Part shown: piece after piece, positions 53,415 through 61,756 of the stretch
Layout of the letters: each line of letters starts with the position of its first letter
Numbering within the stretch: the stretch's first letter is position 1
Made by a program: the position numbers and the translations under genes
The notes under the pieces: generated by a model
The model's database searches: none
What the model was told of the DNA's origin: nothing
The model's input: only the letters and a program-made list of their open reading frames with translations
Assembly: GCF_008327685.1 (NCBI RefSeq)
Contig: NZ_BDDE01000024.1
Location: 1-64,000, forward strand
DNA length: 64,000 nucleotides
Reading direction: 5' to 3'
DNA from: Actinomadura sp. K4S16
GTDB lineage: Bacteria > Actinomycetota > Actinomycetes > Streptosporangiales > Streptosporangiaceae

Positions 53415-54475
53415 AGGAGGCCGCGGCCCGCGATCAGCGGCAGGTCCAGGGCGGTGAGCAGGCCGGGCGGCGCCTCGACGACGGCGGGGACGGCGTTGAC
53501 CAGGCGCATCGCGGTCGCCTTCAGGCCCGCGGTGTTGTGGTCGCCGTCGGTGCCGAGGAGCCGCAGGTCCACCGTGTAGTTCGGCTCGCCGCGGACCTCG
53601 ACGCGGTAGCAGCCCGCGCCGGCGGGCTGCGGCCAGTCGGGGGCGAGGTCGTCGCGGAGCCGGGTGACGTGCTCCAGGACCACGGCGGCCTCGCCGCCGC
53701 GCATGCCCCGCACCTCGAACCGCAGGGCGGCGGCGGTGCCCTTCTCGATGGTCCCGGCGGAGACGGCGAAGGTCTCGGGCGCGGGCAGGCGGGTGTGCCA
53801 CTCGGCGATCTCGTCCAGCTCCACGCCGAGGCCGGCGGCGATCTGCCGGACCACGCTCCCCCACGCCATGGTGAGGACGCCGGGCTGCAGGAGCATCGGC
53901 ACGTCGTCCAGCGGGCGGCCGAAGCCCATGATGTCGAACAGGACCGTCGCCTGGTCGTAGGTGTTGTAGTTGAGGATCTCCATGCAGCGCACCTGGTCGA
54001 TGCGCTCGCTGATGCCGGTGACGGCGAGCGGCAGCACATCGTTGGCGAAGCCGGGGTCGATGCCGTTGACGAAGATGGACGCGCCGCCCGCCGCGGCCGC
54101 CTCCCGCACCGGGTCGGACATCTCCGGCGGGACGACGCCGTCCGGGAACTGCAGGAACACCGGGCTGCTGGAGACCACGTTCACCCCGGCGCGCAGGATG
54201 CGGCACAGGTCGTCGATCGCCTCCATCAGCCTGACGTCCGCCATGGAGGTGTAGACGACGCAGTCGGGCCGCAGGGCGAGCAGCGCGTCGGCGTCGCCGG
54301 TGGCGGTGACGCCGAGGTCGCGCCCGAGGCCCGCCAGGTCCCCGGCGTCACGGCCGACCTTGGCGGGGTTGGAGACCCACACGCCCGCGAGTTCGAGGTC
54401 GGGGCGGGCGTCGATGCCGGCGATCGCGTGCCGCCCGACGTTTCCGGTGCTCCACTGGACGACGCGGTAGGTCAC
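53411..54475 (-). CDS. DapB-N-like NAD(P)-dependent dehydrogenase (amine-dehydrogenase family)
   Basis: 354 residues from GTG 54475. The N-terminus YRVVQWSTGNVGRHAIAG is a Rossmann dinucleotide motif like that of dihydrodipicolinate reductase, but the protein is longer and lacks the DapB lysine-biosynthesis signature. VNGIDPGFANDVLPL is typical of the 2,4-diaminopentanoate-dehydrogenase-like group that is common in actinobacterial lipid and steroid gene clusters. It overlaps the SDR stop by four bases, so the two are coupled. Substrate unknown. Confidence 0.78.
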   Translation of the reverse strand: MTYRVVQWSTGNVGRHAIAGIDARPDLELAGVWVSNPAKVGRDAGDLAGLGRDLGVTATGDADALLALRPDCVVYTSMADVRLMEAIDDLCRILRAGVNVVSSSPVFLQFPDGVVPPEMSDPVREAAAAGGASIFVNGIDPGFANDVLPLAVTGISERIDQVRCMEILNYNTYDQATVLFDIMGFGRPLDDVPMLLQPGVLTMAWGSVVRQIAAGLGVELDEIAEWHTRLPAPETFAVSAGTIEKGTAAALRFEVRGMRGGEAAVVLEHVTRLRDDLAPDWPQPAGAGCYRVEVRGEPNYTVDLRLLGTDGDHNTAGLKATAMRLVNAVPAVVEAPPGLLTALDLPLIAGRGLL

Positions 54476-55263
54476 AGGTCCTCCAGGCCGAGGTCGAGGT
54501 TCGGGGCGTCGATGCCGCCGTCCACGCGCAGGACGCTGCCGGTGACGTAGGCGGCGGCGGGCGAGGCGAGATAGAGGACGGCGGCGGCGACGTCCTCGGG
54601 CTCGCCGACGCGGCGCAGCGGCGTCCGGCGCTCCATCTCGGTGCGCAGGTCGTCGTCGGTCATCACGATGTCGAGCGCGGACGTCGCGACGGAGCCGACG
54701 GCGATGCCGTTGACCCGCACGCGCGGCGCCAGGTCGAACGCGGCGAGCCGGGTGTAGTGGGCGAGGGCCGCCTTGGCGCTGCCGTAGGCGAGGTAGCCGC
54801 GGCCCGCGAGCCGCCCCATGGCCGAGGAGATGTTGACGACGCTGCCGCCGCCGTCCGCCTTCAGCAGGTGCGGGACGGCCGCCCGGGTCAGCGCGTGCGC
54901 GGTGGCGACGTTGAACCGGAACGCCTTCTCCATGTGCCGGGGCGAGGTGTCCAGGAAGGCGGCGGGCATGGCGCCGCCCATGTTGTTCACCACGATGTCG
55001 AGACGGCCGAACTCGGCGGCGGCGATGTCCGCCAGCCCGGCGGCGGCATCGGGGTCGGACAGGTCGGACGGGACGACATGGGCCCGCCGCCCGGCCGCCG
55101 CGACCTGCGCGGCCACCTCGTCGAGCTGCTCGCGCGTCCGGGAGGCGATCAGCACGTCGGCGCCCGCCTGGGCGAGCGCGACCGCCGTGGCCGCGCCGAT
55201 GCCCCGCCCCGCGCCGGTCACCACCGCCGCCCTGCCGTCGATTCGGAACCGGTCCGAGATCAC
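54472..55263 (-). CDS. Short-chain dehydrogenase/reductase
   Basis: 263 residues from GTG 55263. Cofactor motif TGAGRGIG, NNMGG, and the catalytic Ser-Tyr-Lys in NISSAM and YLAYGSAKAAL place it in the classical SDR family. GTG 55263 is preferred because GGAGG stands eight bases upstream; the GTG nine bases earlier overlaps that ribosome site. It leads an operon with the DapB-like dehydrogenase and has a KstR-like box 53 bases upstream. Confidence 0.86.
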   Translation of the reverse strand: MISDRFRIDGRAAVVTGAGRGIGAATAVALAQAGADVLIASRTREQLDEVAAQVAAAGRRAHVVPSDLSDPDAAAGLADIAAAEFGRLDIVVNNMGGAMPAAFLDTSPRHMEKAFRFNVATAHALTRAAVPHLLKADGGGSVVNISSAMGRLAGRGYLAYGSAKAALAHYTRLAAFDLAPRVRVNGIAVGSVATSALDIVMTDDDLRTEMERRTPLRRVGEPEDVAAAVLYLASPAAAYVTGSVLRVDGGIDAPNLDLGLEDL

Positions 55264-55315
55264 CGGCGTCACCTCCGGTCCGTCGCCTCACCGTCCGCAC
55301 AGCCTACGCAGGAAC

Positions 55316-55329
55316 TAGAACCTGTTTCA
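55316..55329. promoter_or_regulatory. KstR-like operator TAGAACCTGTTTCA
   Basis: The 14 bases fit the published KstR consensus TNNAACNNGTTNNA at every fixed position. KstR is the TetR-family repressor of sterol-degradation genes in mycolic-acid actinobacteria. The site lies 53-66 bases upstream of the SDR start. A single match of this loose consensus can occur by chance, though less easily in GC-rich DNA. Confidence 0.5.
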
Positions 55330-55488
55330 ATACCGCCGGGACGGGCGGTGCGTGAGGGGCGCACGCCGGCGGGCGGTACATCTTCACGGGTCATTCGTGA
55401 TGTCCGCTACTAGTCCATTTCCGACATGCCTGCAATTCTTTCCTGAGTGCGTTCCGGTGAGCGGAGCACGAGGAAGGGGAAATCGGCG

Positions 55489-58050
55489 GTGGACAAGGGG
55501 TATGAGCTTTACTGCCTCGCGGACGAGCTCTTCTACGACGCTCCGCCGGTGACCCGTCGAACCGACTTCGAAATCACCCGGCGCGAACTCCCGGACGGTT
55601 GGGAGACGGTCTTCGGGGACGAATGGGTCGTCTATGTTCCGCCGACGCAGCGCGCCCCCGAACAGGGCTGGAAAGTGCATGTCGCCGGCTGCCCGGAAAG
55701 CGCCGACGAGGCGCTGGCCGGAACATGGGAGTACTGCGTCGCCCGCGGGATCGAGTTCAAGCATCTGCGCGGTCCGGGAACACTCCGCAGGCGCAACGCC
55801 AAGTACGCGCCGCGCGGGGCGAGCGGAAAGCTCGTCACGATCTACCCCGCGGACGAGGGCGAGCTGGCGGAGGTGCTCGCCGGGCTCGGCGCCCGGCTGG
55901 ACGGCCTCCCCGGCCCGTACATCCTCAGTGACCTGCGCATCGGCGGCGGCCCGCTGCACGTCCGGTACGGCGGCTTCGCCGAGCGCCGGTGCCTGGACGA
56001 GCAGGGCCGGCTCGTCCCCGCGCTGCGCGACGGCTCCGGGGAGCTGGTGCCGGACCGGCGCGAACCGGTCTTCTCCGTCCCCGATTGGGTGAGCCTTCCC
56101 GCCTGCCTGGAATCGCATCTCAAGGCACGCGGCGCCACAACGACGACCGACCTGCCGTACCGGATCGACAAGGCCCTCCATTTCTCCAACGGGGGCGGCG
56201 TCTACGCGGCGACCGACACCCGCACCGGGACGAAGGTGGTACTGAAAGAGGGCCGCCCTTACGCGGGACTCGCCGCCGACGGCGCGGACGCGGTGACCCG
56301 CCTCCGACGCGAACGGGAAATGCTGGAAAAGCTGGACGGAATCGACGGCGTGCCGGCCGTTCTCGACTGGTTCACGCTCGGCGAGCACCATTTCCTCGTC
56401 CAGGAGTTCGTCGAGGGGCGCACGCTCAACACCTTCTTCGCCGAGCGGCATCCGATGCTCGACCCCGAGCCCGATCCGGCGAGGACCGCCGAGTACACGA
56501 AGTGGGCGCTGCGCGTCCACGAGGGGGTGGAACGCGTCGTCGCCGCGATCCACGAGCGCGGCGTGGTGTTCAACGACCTGCACATGTTCAACGTGATGGT
56601 GCGCCCGGACGACTCGGTCGCACTGATCGACTTCGAGACGGCGGCGCCCGCGTCGGCCGGCGGCCGGCAGACCCTCGCCAACCCCGCGTTCCTCGCCCCG
56701 CCCGACCGGCGCGGCACCGAGGTGGACCACTACAGCCTCGCCTGCCTGCGGCTCGCCCTGTTCGCCCCGCTGACCACCCTGTTCGTGATCGACCGGGGCA
56801 AGGCGCGGCAGCTCGCCGACCTGATCGCCGAGAACTTCCCGGTGCCCCGCGAGTTCCTGGACGAGGCGGTCGCGCGGATCGCCCGGGACACGGCGACCGC
56901 CCCCGCGCCCGTGTTCGTCCCGGACGCCCCCGGCTGGGAGCGCGCCAGGGACGCCCTGTCGAGGGCGATCCTGGAGAGCGCCACCCCCGAGCGCGCCGAC
57001 CGGCTCTTCCCCGGCGACGTGGAGCAGTTCTCCGGCGCGTCCCTCGGGCTCGCGCACGGCGCCGCCGGCGTCCTGTACGCGCTGGACGCCACGGGCGCCG
57101 GCCGCTTCCCGGCCCGCGAGGAGTGGCTGGCGGAGCGGGCCTCGAACCCGCGGCGCGGGACCGGGATCGGCCTCTACGACGGCCTGATGGGCGCCGCGTA
57201 CGTGCTGTCCCGGTTCGGCCGCGAGGACGCGGCGCTCGCCGCCGCCCGGCACTGCCTGGGCGAACGGTGGGAGCGTCTCGGCGACGACCTCTACGGCGGC
57301 CTGCCGGGCTTCGCACTGGTCCTGGACCACCTCGCCGACATGACCGGCGACGCGTCCTTGCGCGGGGCGGCCCGCAGGTGCGTCGAGATCGTGGCCGGGC
57401 GGTCGGACGCCGGGCGCGGCGCGCGCCCGGGTCTCATGCACGGCGGCGCCGGGGCGGCGCTGATGTTCGTCCGCGCCTACGAGCGCGAAGGCGACCCCGA
57501 ACTGCTCGACCTGGCGGCCTCCGGGCTGCGCCGCGACCTCGCCGCCTGCGTCACCGACCACAACGGCGCCCTGCACGTCGACCAGGGCAGCCGGGTGCTG
57601 CCCTACCTCGGCCGCGGCAGCGTCGGCATCGGCCTCGTCCTGGACGAGTACCTGGCGCACCGGCCGGACGAGAGCTTCGAGGCGGCCCGCGGCGCCGTCC
57701 GCCTGGCCGCGATGTCCCGCTACTACGCACAGCCGAGCCTGTTCAGCGGGCGCGCCGGGATGCTGCTCCACCTGGCCAGGCAGGGCCGCCCGGAGGACGC
57801 GGCCCGCGTGGCGGAGCACGTCCGCGACCTCGCCTGGCACGCGCTGCCGTACGCGGGCGGGCTGGCGATGCCGGGCGAGCACATGTACCGGCTGTCGATG
57901 GACCTCGCGACCGGCACCGCCGGGGTGCTGCTCGCGCTCGGCGCGGCCCTGCACGACCCGGCCCCAGGACTGCCGTTCTTCGGGACGGCGCACCGACCCT
58001 CCGTGGGAGCCCCCACGGCGGCCACCTCTATCCAGCCCGAAAGGAGGTGA
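55489..58050 (+). CDS. lanKC: Class III lanthipeptide synthetase (LanKC, RamC/AmfT-like)
   Basis: 853 residues from GTG 55489 (VDKGYELYCLADELFYD, the usual LanKC start; AGGAAGGGG precedes it). The N-terminal lyase domain contains LRRRNAKYAPRGASGK. The kinase domain has VVLKEGR (Lys about residue 252), NDLHMFNVM (catalytic loop about 361) and LIDFE. The C-terminal cyclase domain shows LAHGAAGVLYAL, LYDGLMGAAYVL and MHGGAGAALMF, without the zinc ligands of class I and IV cyclases. It phosphorylates Ser residues of the precursor, eliminates phosphate and forms (methyl)lanthionine or labionin rings. The precursor gene follows after five bases. Confidence 0.93.
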   Translation: MDKGYELYCLADELFYDAPPVTRRTDFEITRRELPDGWETVFGDEWVVYVPPTQRAPEQGWKVHVAGCPESADEALAGTWEYCVARGIEFKHLRGPGTLRRRNAKYAPRGASGKLVTIYPADEGELAEVLAGLGARLDGLPGPYILSDLRIGGGPLHVRYGGFAERRCLDEQGRLVPALRDGSGELVPDRREPVFSVPDWVSLPACLESHLKARGATTTTDLPYRIDKALHFSNGGGVYAATDTRTGTKVVLKEGRPYAGLAADGADAVTRLRREREMLEKLDGIDGVPAVLDWFTLGEHHFLVQEFVEGRTLNTFFAERHPMLDPEPDPARTAEYTKWALRVHEGVERVVAAIHERGVVFNDLHMFNVMVRPDDSVALIDFETAAPASAGGRQTLANPAFLAPPDRRGTEVDHYSLACLRLALFAPLTTLFVIDRGKARQLADLIAENFPVPREFLDEAVARIARDTATAPAPVFVPDAPGWERARDALSRAILESATPERADRLFPGDVEQFSGASLGLAHGAAGVLYALDATGAGRFPAREEWLAERASNPRRGTGIGLYDGLMGAAYVLSRFGREDAALAAARHCLGERWERLGDDLYGGLPGFALVLDHLADMTGDASLRGAARRCVEIVAGRSDAGRGARPGLMHGGAGAALMFVRAYEREGDPELLDLAASGLRRDLAACVTDHNGALHVDQGSRVLPYLGRGSVGIGLVLDEYLAHRPDESFEAARGAVRLAAMSRYYAQPSLFSGRAGMLLHLARQGRPEDAARVAEHVRDLAWHALPYAGGLAMPGEHMYRLSMDLATGTAGVLLALGAALHDPAPGLPFFGTAHRPSVGAPTAATSIQPERR

Positions 58051-58055
58051 AGAAC

Positions 58056-58166
58056 ATGGCGCTTCTCGACCTTCAGGGGATGGTGAGCGAGAACGGCGGC
58101 GACGGCGGCAACAGCAGCCTGAGCCTGCTCTGCCACAGCTCCCACAGCATCACGATCTGCCTGTGA
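58056..58166 (+). CDS. SapB/AmfS-like class III lanthipeptide precursor
   Basis: 36 residues, a very short gene. The leader begins MALLDLQGM, the LLDLQ motif that LanKC enzymes recognise, and runs through an acidic/glycine segment (SENGGDGG). The core NSSLSLLCHSSHSITICL carries two ring motifs: Ser-x2-Ser-x2-Cys and Ser-x2-Ser-x3-Cys, just as in SapB. Labionin or lanthionine rings are expected. A near-perfect ribosome site AAGGAGGTGA overlaps the LanKC stop, so synthesis should be high. The likely product is an amphipathic peptide surfactant that helps aerial hyphae emerge, by analogy with SapB. Confidence 0.93.
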   Translation: MALLDLQGMVSENGGDGGNSSLSLLCHSSHSITICL

Positions 58167-58176
58167 TGACGCCGGC

Positions 58177-58205
58177 GGCCATGGCCCCTTCCCGGGGCCA
58201 TGGCC
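58177..58205. terminator. Intercistronic hairpin after lanthipeptide precursor gene
   Basis: GGCCATGGCCCC and GGGGCCATGGCC form a perfect 12-bp stem with the loop TTCCC, starting 10 bases after the precursor stop. No T-run follows. As in other lantibiotic operons it probably stabilises or partly terminates the message so that precursor outnumbers transporter transcripts. Confidence 0.75.
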
Positions 58206-58226
58206 GTCGCCGTGTTTGGAGACCCC

Positions 58227-59909
58227 ATGACCTCCCTTCCCGCGGCGGCCGGCGCGGACCGGCTGCTGCTGCGCGCCGCCGGGCACGCCCGCGCATGGAC
58301 GGCGCTCGTCGGGGCCGCGGCGCTGGCGGACGCGGCGGCGGCCGTCCTGCTGCCGTTCGCGCTGGCCCGCGCGATCGACGCGGTCCCGCCGGGCGGGGCC
58401 CCGGCCGCCGCCGCGCTCTGGCCCTGCGCCGCCCTCGTGGCGGCGGCCGCCGCGGCCGAGGTGCTGTCGGAGCTCGCGACCGGCTGCACGGCGGCCCGGG
58501 CGACCGCGTGGCTGCGGCACACGCTCGTCCGGCACCTGCTCGCGGCGGGCCCCGCGCCGCGCCTCCCCCCGGGGGACGTGGCTGGACGCATGGTGGGCGG
58601 CGCGGCCGAGGCCGGCGTGGCGCCGGCCGCCGCGACCGAGGCCGCGGCCGCGCTGCTGCCGGCCGCCGGGGCGCTCGCCGCGCTCTACCTGATCGACTGG
58701 CGGACCGCGGCGGCGATCGCGGTCGCGGTGCCGGCGGTGGCGCTGCTGATGCGCGCGTTCGTCCGCGACATCACCGCGTCCGCGCACCGCTACCTCACCG
58801 TCCAGGGCACGATCGCGGGACGCCTCGCCGAGGCCCTCGCCGGCGCCCGGACGATCGCCGCCGCCGGCACGGCCGACCGCGAGGCCGCGCGCATCCTGCG
58901 CCCGCTGCCCGGCCTGCGCGCGGAGGGCGAGGCGATGTGGCGGGTGCAGGGCGGCATCGCGGCGCGCGGCCTGCTGGCGCTGCTGCTCCTGCAGGTCGCG
59001 GCCGTCGGCGTCGCCGGCGCCGAGCTCGCGGCGGGCCGCATCACGCCGGGCGAGCTGGTCGCGACCGTCCAGTACGCCGGCCTCGCCGCCGGGTTCGGGC
59101 CCGTGCTCACCCAGCTGCTCCGCCTCGGCCGCGCCCGCGCCGGCGCCCGCCGCGCCGCCGAGGTCCTGGCGTGGCCCGCGCCGACCTACGGCACCGGCGA
59201 CGCCCCGCCGGGCCCCGGCCGCCTGGAGTTCCGCGGGGTCGCCGTCGCCGGGGCGCCGGGCCTCGACCTGACCGTCCCCGGCGGACGCGCCGTCGCCGTC
59301 GTCGGGCGGTCCGGCTCCGGCGCCTCCGCGCTCGCCGCGCTCGCCGGCCGACTCGCCGACCCCGACCGCGGCGAGGTGCTGCTGGACGGCACGCCGCTCC
59401 CCCGCCTCGGCCGGGCGGCGCTGCGCCGCGAGATCGGCTACGCCTTCGCCCGGCCGGCGCTGTTCGGCGCGACCGTCCGCGACGCCATCGCCTTCGGGCC
59501 CTCGCGGCCGCCGGACGCCCGGCTGCGCGAGGCGGCGCGGGCCGCCCGCGCCGACGGCTTCGTCCGCCGCCTCCCGGACGGGTACGGAACGCCGCTCGCG
59601 GAGGCGCCGCTGTCCGGCGGGGAGCTGCAGCGCCTCGGCCTCGCCCGCGCGTTCGCCCACGCCGGGCGCGTCCTCGTCCTGGACGACGCGACCTCCAGCC
59701 TCGACACCGTGACCGAACTCCAGATCACCGACGCGCTGCTCGACCGGTTCGCCGACCGGACGCGCCTGATCGTCGCCCACCGCGCCTCCACCGCCGCCCG
59801 CGCCGACCTCGTCGTCTGGCTCGACGGGGGACGCGTGCGCCGGACGGCCCCCCACGAGGTCCTCTGGGCCGATCCCGACTACCGCGCGGTCTTCGGAGGC
59901 ACGGCGTGA
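58227..59909 (+). CDS. ABC half-transporter with degenerate Walker A (AmfA/RamA-like)
   Basis: 560 residues from ATG 58227 (TTGGAG five bases upstream; ATG 58200 lacks a ribosome site). Six N-terminal helices are followed by an ATPase domain. The Walker A reads GRSGSGAS: the invariant Lys is replaced by Ala366 (codon 59322-59324). The Walker B ends LVLDDATSS, with Asp in place of the catalytic Glu. The signature LSGGELQRLGLARA and the H-loop His (VAHRAST) are intact. It overlaps the second half-transporter by four bases. Together they should export the lanthipeptide. Confidence 0.88.
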   Translation: MTSLPAAAGADRLLLRAAGHARAWTALVGAAALADAAAAVLLPFALARAIDAVPPGGAPAAAALWPCAALVAAAAAAEVLSELATGCTAARATAWLRHTLVRHLLAAGPAPRLPPGDVAGRMVGGAAEAGVAPAAATEAAAALLPAAGALAALYLIDWRTAAAIAVAVPAVALLMRAFVRDITASAHRYLTVQGTIAGRLAEALAGARTIAAAGTADREAARILRPLPGLRAEGEAMWRVQGGIAARGLLALLLLQVAAVGVAGAELAAGRITPGELVATVQYAGLAAGFGPVLTQLLRLGRARAGARRAAEVLAWPAPTYGTGDAPPGPGRLEFRGVAVAGAPGLDLTVPGGRAVAVVGRSGSGASALAALAGRLADPDRGEVLLDGTPLPRLGRAALRREIGYAFARPALFGATVRDAIAFGPSRPPDARLREAARAARADGFVRRLPDGYGTPLAEAPLSGGELQRLGLARAFAHAGRVLVLDDATSSLDTVTELQITDALLDRFADRTRLIVAHRASTAARADLVVWLDGGRVRRTAPHEVLWADPDYRAVFGGTA

Positions 59910-61756
59910 CCGGCAGGCGGGAGGCGGCGCGGGTCCTGTGGCGCAGCGCCGGGGACGCCGTCCGGGCGCGGCCCCGGGCGGTGGCGCGGGCCGCCGGATG
60001 GTCGGCGGTGGAGGCGGTCCCCACGGCGGTGTTCGGGCGGGCCGTCGGTGAGGCCACCGACGCGTTCCGGACGGGACGGACGTCCACCGCGGCGGTCTGG
60101 CTCGGCGTGCTCGCCGTGTCCGCGCTGGTAGGGGCGGCAGGGAGCCGGCGGCTGTATCCGGCGCTGGCCGCGATCGTGGAGCCGTTCCGGGACGACCTGG
60201 TGCGGCGGGTCGCGACGGGGGCGCTGCACCGGTCGCTGCGGGGACGGCCCGACACCGGCGCGGTCGCGCGGCTCACCCACCAGGTGGAGATCGTCCGCGA
60301 CACCTTCGGCGGGCTGCTCGTCGTCGCGCGCGGGTTCGTGTTCACCGCCGGGGCGGCGCTGCTGGGGCTGGCGGCGATGACGCCCGAGGTGACGGTGCTG
60401 GTGGTGCCGCCGCTGGTGCTCGGGCTCGTGCTGTTCGGGGCGGTGTTCGGCCGGGCCGCCGCGCGGCAGCGGGACCTCGTCGTCGGCGAGGAGGAGATCG
60501 CCGAGCGGACCACCGCGCTCGCCGCCGGGTTGCGGGACGCCGTCGCGTGCGGCGGCGAGGACCTGCTGCGGGCGGAGCTGGGCGCCGCGGTGGAGGCGCA
60601 GGCGGCGGCCGGGCGCGCGGTGGCGCGGCTCGCGGCGGTGCGCTCCGTCGCGCTCGCGGTGAGCGGCTGGCTGCCGCTGCTGCTGGTCCTGGCGGCGGCG
60701 CCGTGGCTGATGCGGCGCGGCGCCACGGCGGGGACGCTGATCGGCGCGCTGACCTACGTCCTGCACGGGTTGCAGCCGGCGCTGCGGACGCTCGTGCACG
60801 GCATGGGCGGCAGCGGCCTGCGGCTGGCGGTGACGCTCGGCCGCATCCTGGAGACGGGCGCGCCGAACGCGCCGGACGCGCCCGTCTCCGGGCCCGCCGA
60901 GCCCGCGGCGGGGGCGCCCGCGGTGGAGCTGCGCGGCGTGACGTTCGCCTACGGGGAGGGCGCGCGGCCGGTGATCGAGGACCTGGACCTGGTCGTCCCG
61001 CACGGCGACCACCTGGCCGTGGTGGGGCCGAGCGGCATCGGCAAGTCGACGCTCGCGGCGCTGATCGCGGGGCTGGCCGCGCCCGGCGCGGGCGAGGTGC
61101 TGGTGGACGGGCGGGCGGCGGGCGACCCGGACCGGCGGGTGCTCGTCCCGCAGGAGGCGTACGTCTTCGGCGGCACCCTGCTCGACAACCTCCTCTACTA
61201 CGCGCCGGACGCGGGCCCCGGGGAGGCGGGGCGGGCCGTGGACGCGCTGGGGCTCGCGCCGCTCGTCCGCGATCTCGGCGGGCTCGGGGCGCGGCTGGAC
61301 CCGGCCGCGCTGACCGAGGCGCAGCGGCAGTGCGTCGCGCTGTGCCGGGCCTACCTCGCGCCGCAGCCGCTCGTGATCCTGGACGAGGCGGCGTACCGGC
61401 TCGACCCGGCCGACGAGGCGCGGGTGGAGGAGGCGTTCGCGCGGCGGCCCGGCACGCTGGTCGTCATCGCGCACCGGATCAGCTCGGCGATGCGCGCCCG
61501 CCGCGTCCTGGTGCTGGACGGGACCCGCGCCCACCTCGGGCGGCACGCGGACCTGCCCGCGGTCTGCCCGCTGTACCGGGACCTGATCGGGCGCTGGGAG
61601 GAGGGCTCACAACCATCCGGCCTCCTCGGCGATCCGGATGGCCTGGACCCGGTTCCGCGCGCCGACCTTGCGGTTGATGCGGGACAGGTGGTTGCGGACG
61701 GTGCCGATCGTCAGGACGAGGTCCTCGGCGATCTCGGCCGCGGTCGCGCCCCGTGA
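59906..61756 (+). CDS. ABC half-transporter with degenerate signature motif (AmfB/RamB-like)
   Basis: 616 residues from GTG 59906, coupled to the upstream gene by GTGA. Six helices precede an ATPase domain with an intact Walker A GPSGIGKST (Lys380) and Walker B VILDEAAYRLD with the catalytic Glu. The signature is LTEAQ instead of LSGGQ. It complements the partner half-transporter exactly. The expected domain end is near YRDLIGRWEEG (about 61600), but the frame stays open for 48 more residues antisense to the response-regulator gene. Confidence 0.87.
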   Translation: MTGRREAARVLWRSAGDAVRARPRAVARAAGWSAVEAVPTAVFGRAVGEATDAFRTGRTSTAAVWLGVLAVSALVGAAGSRRLYPALAAIVEPFRDDLVRRVATGALHRSLRGRPDTGAVARLTHQVEIVRDTFGGLLVVARGFVFTAGAALLGLAAMTPEVTVLVVPPLVLGLVLFGAVFGRAAARQRDLVVGEEEIAERTTALAAGLRDAVACGGEDLLRAELGAAVEAQAAAGRAVARLAAVRSVALAVSGWLPLLLVLAAAPWLMRRGATAGTLIGALTYVLHGLQPALRTLVHGMGGSGLRLAVTLGRILETGAPNAPDAPVSGPAEPAAGAPAVELRGVTFAYGEGARPVIEDLDLVVPHGDHLAVVGPSGIGKSTLAALIAGLAAPGAGEVLVDGRAAGDPDRRVLVPQEAYVFGGTLLDNLLYYAPDAGPGEAGRAVDALGLAPLVRDLGGLGARLDPAALTEAQRQCVALCRAYLAPQPLVILDEAAYRLDPADEARVEEAFARRPGTLVVIAHRISSAMRARRVLVLDGTRAHLGRHADLPAVCPLYRDLIGRWEEGSQPSGLLGDPDGLDPVPRADLAVDAGQVVADGADRQDEVLGDLGRGRAP

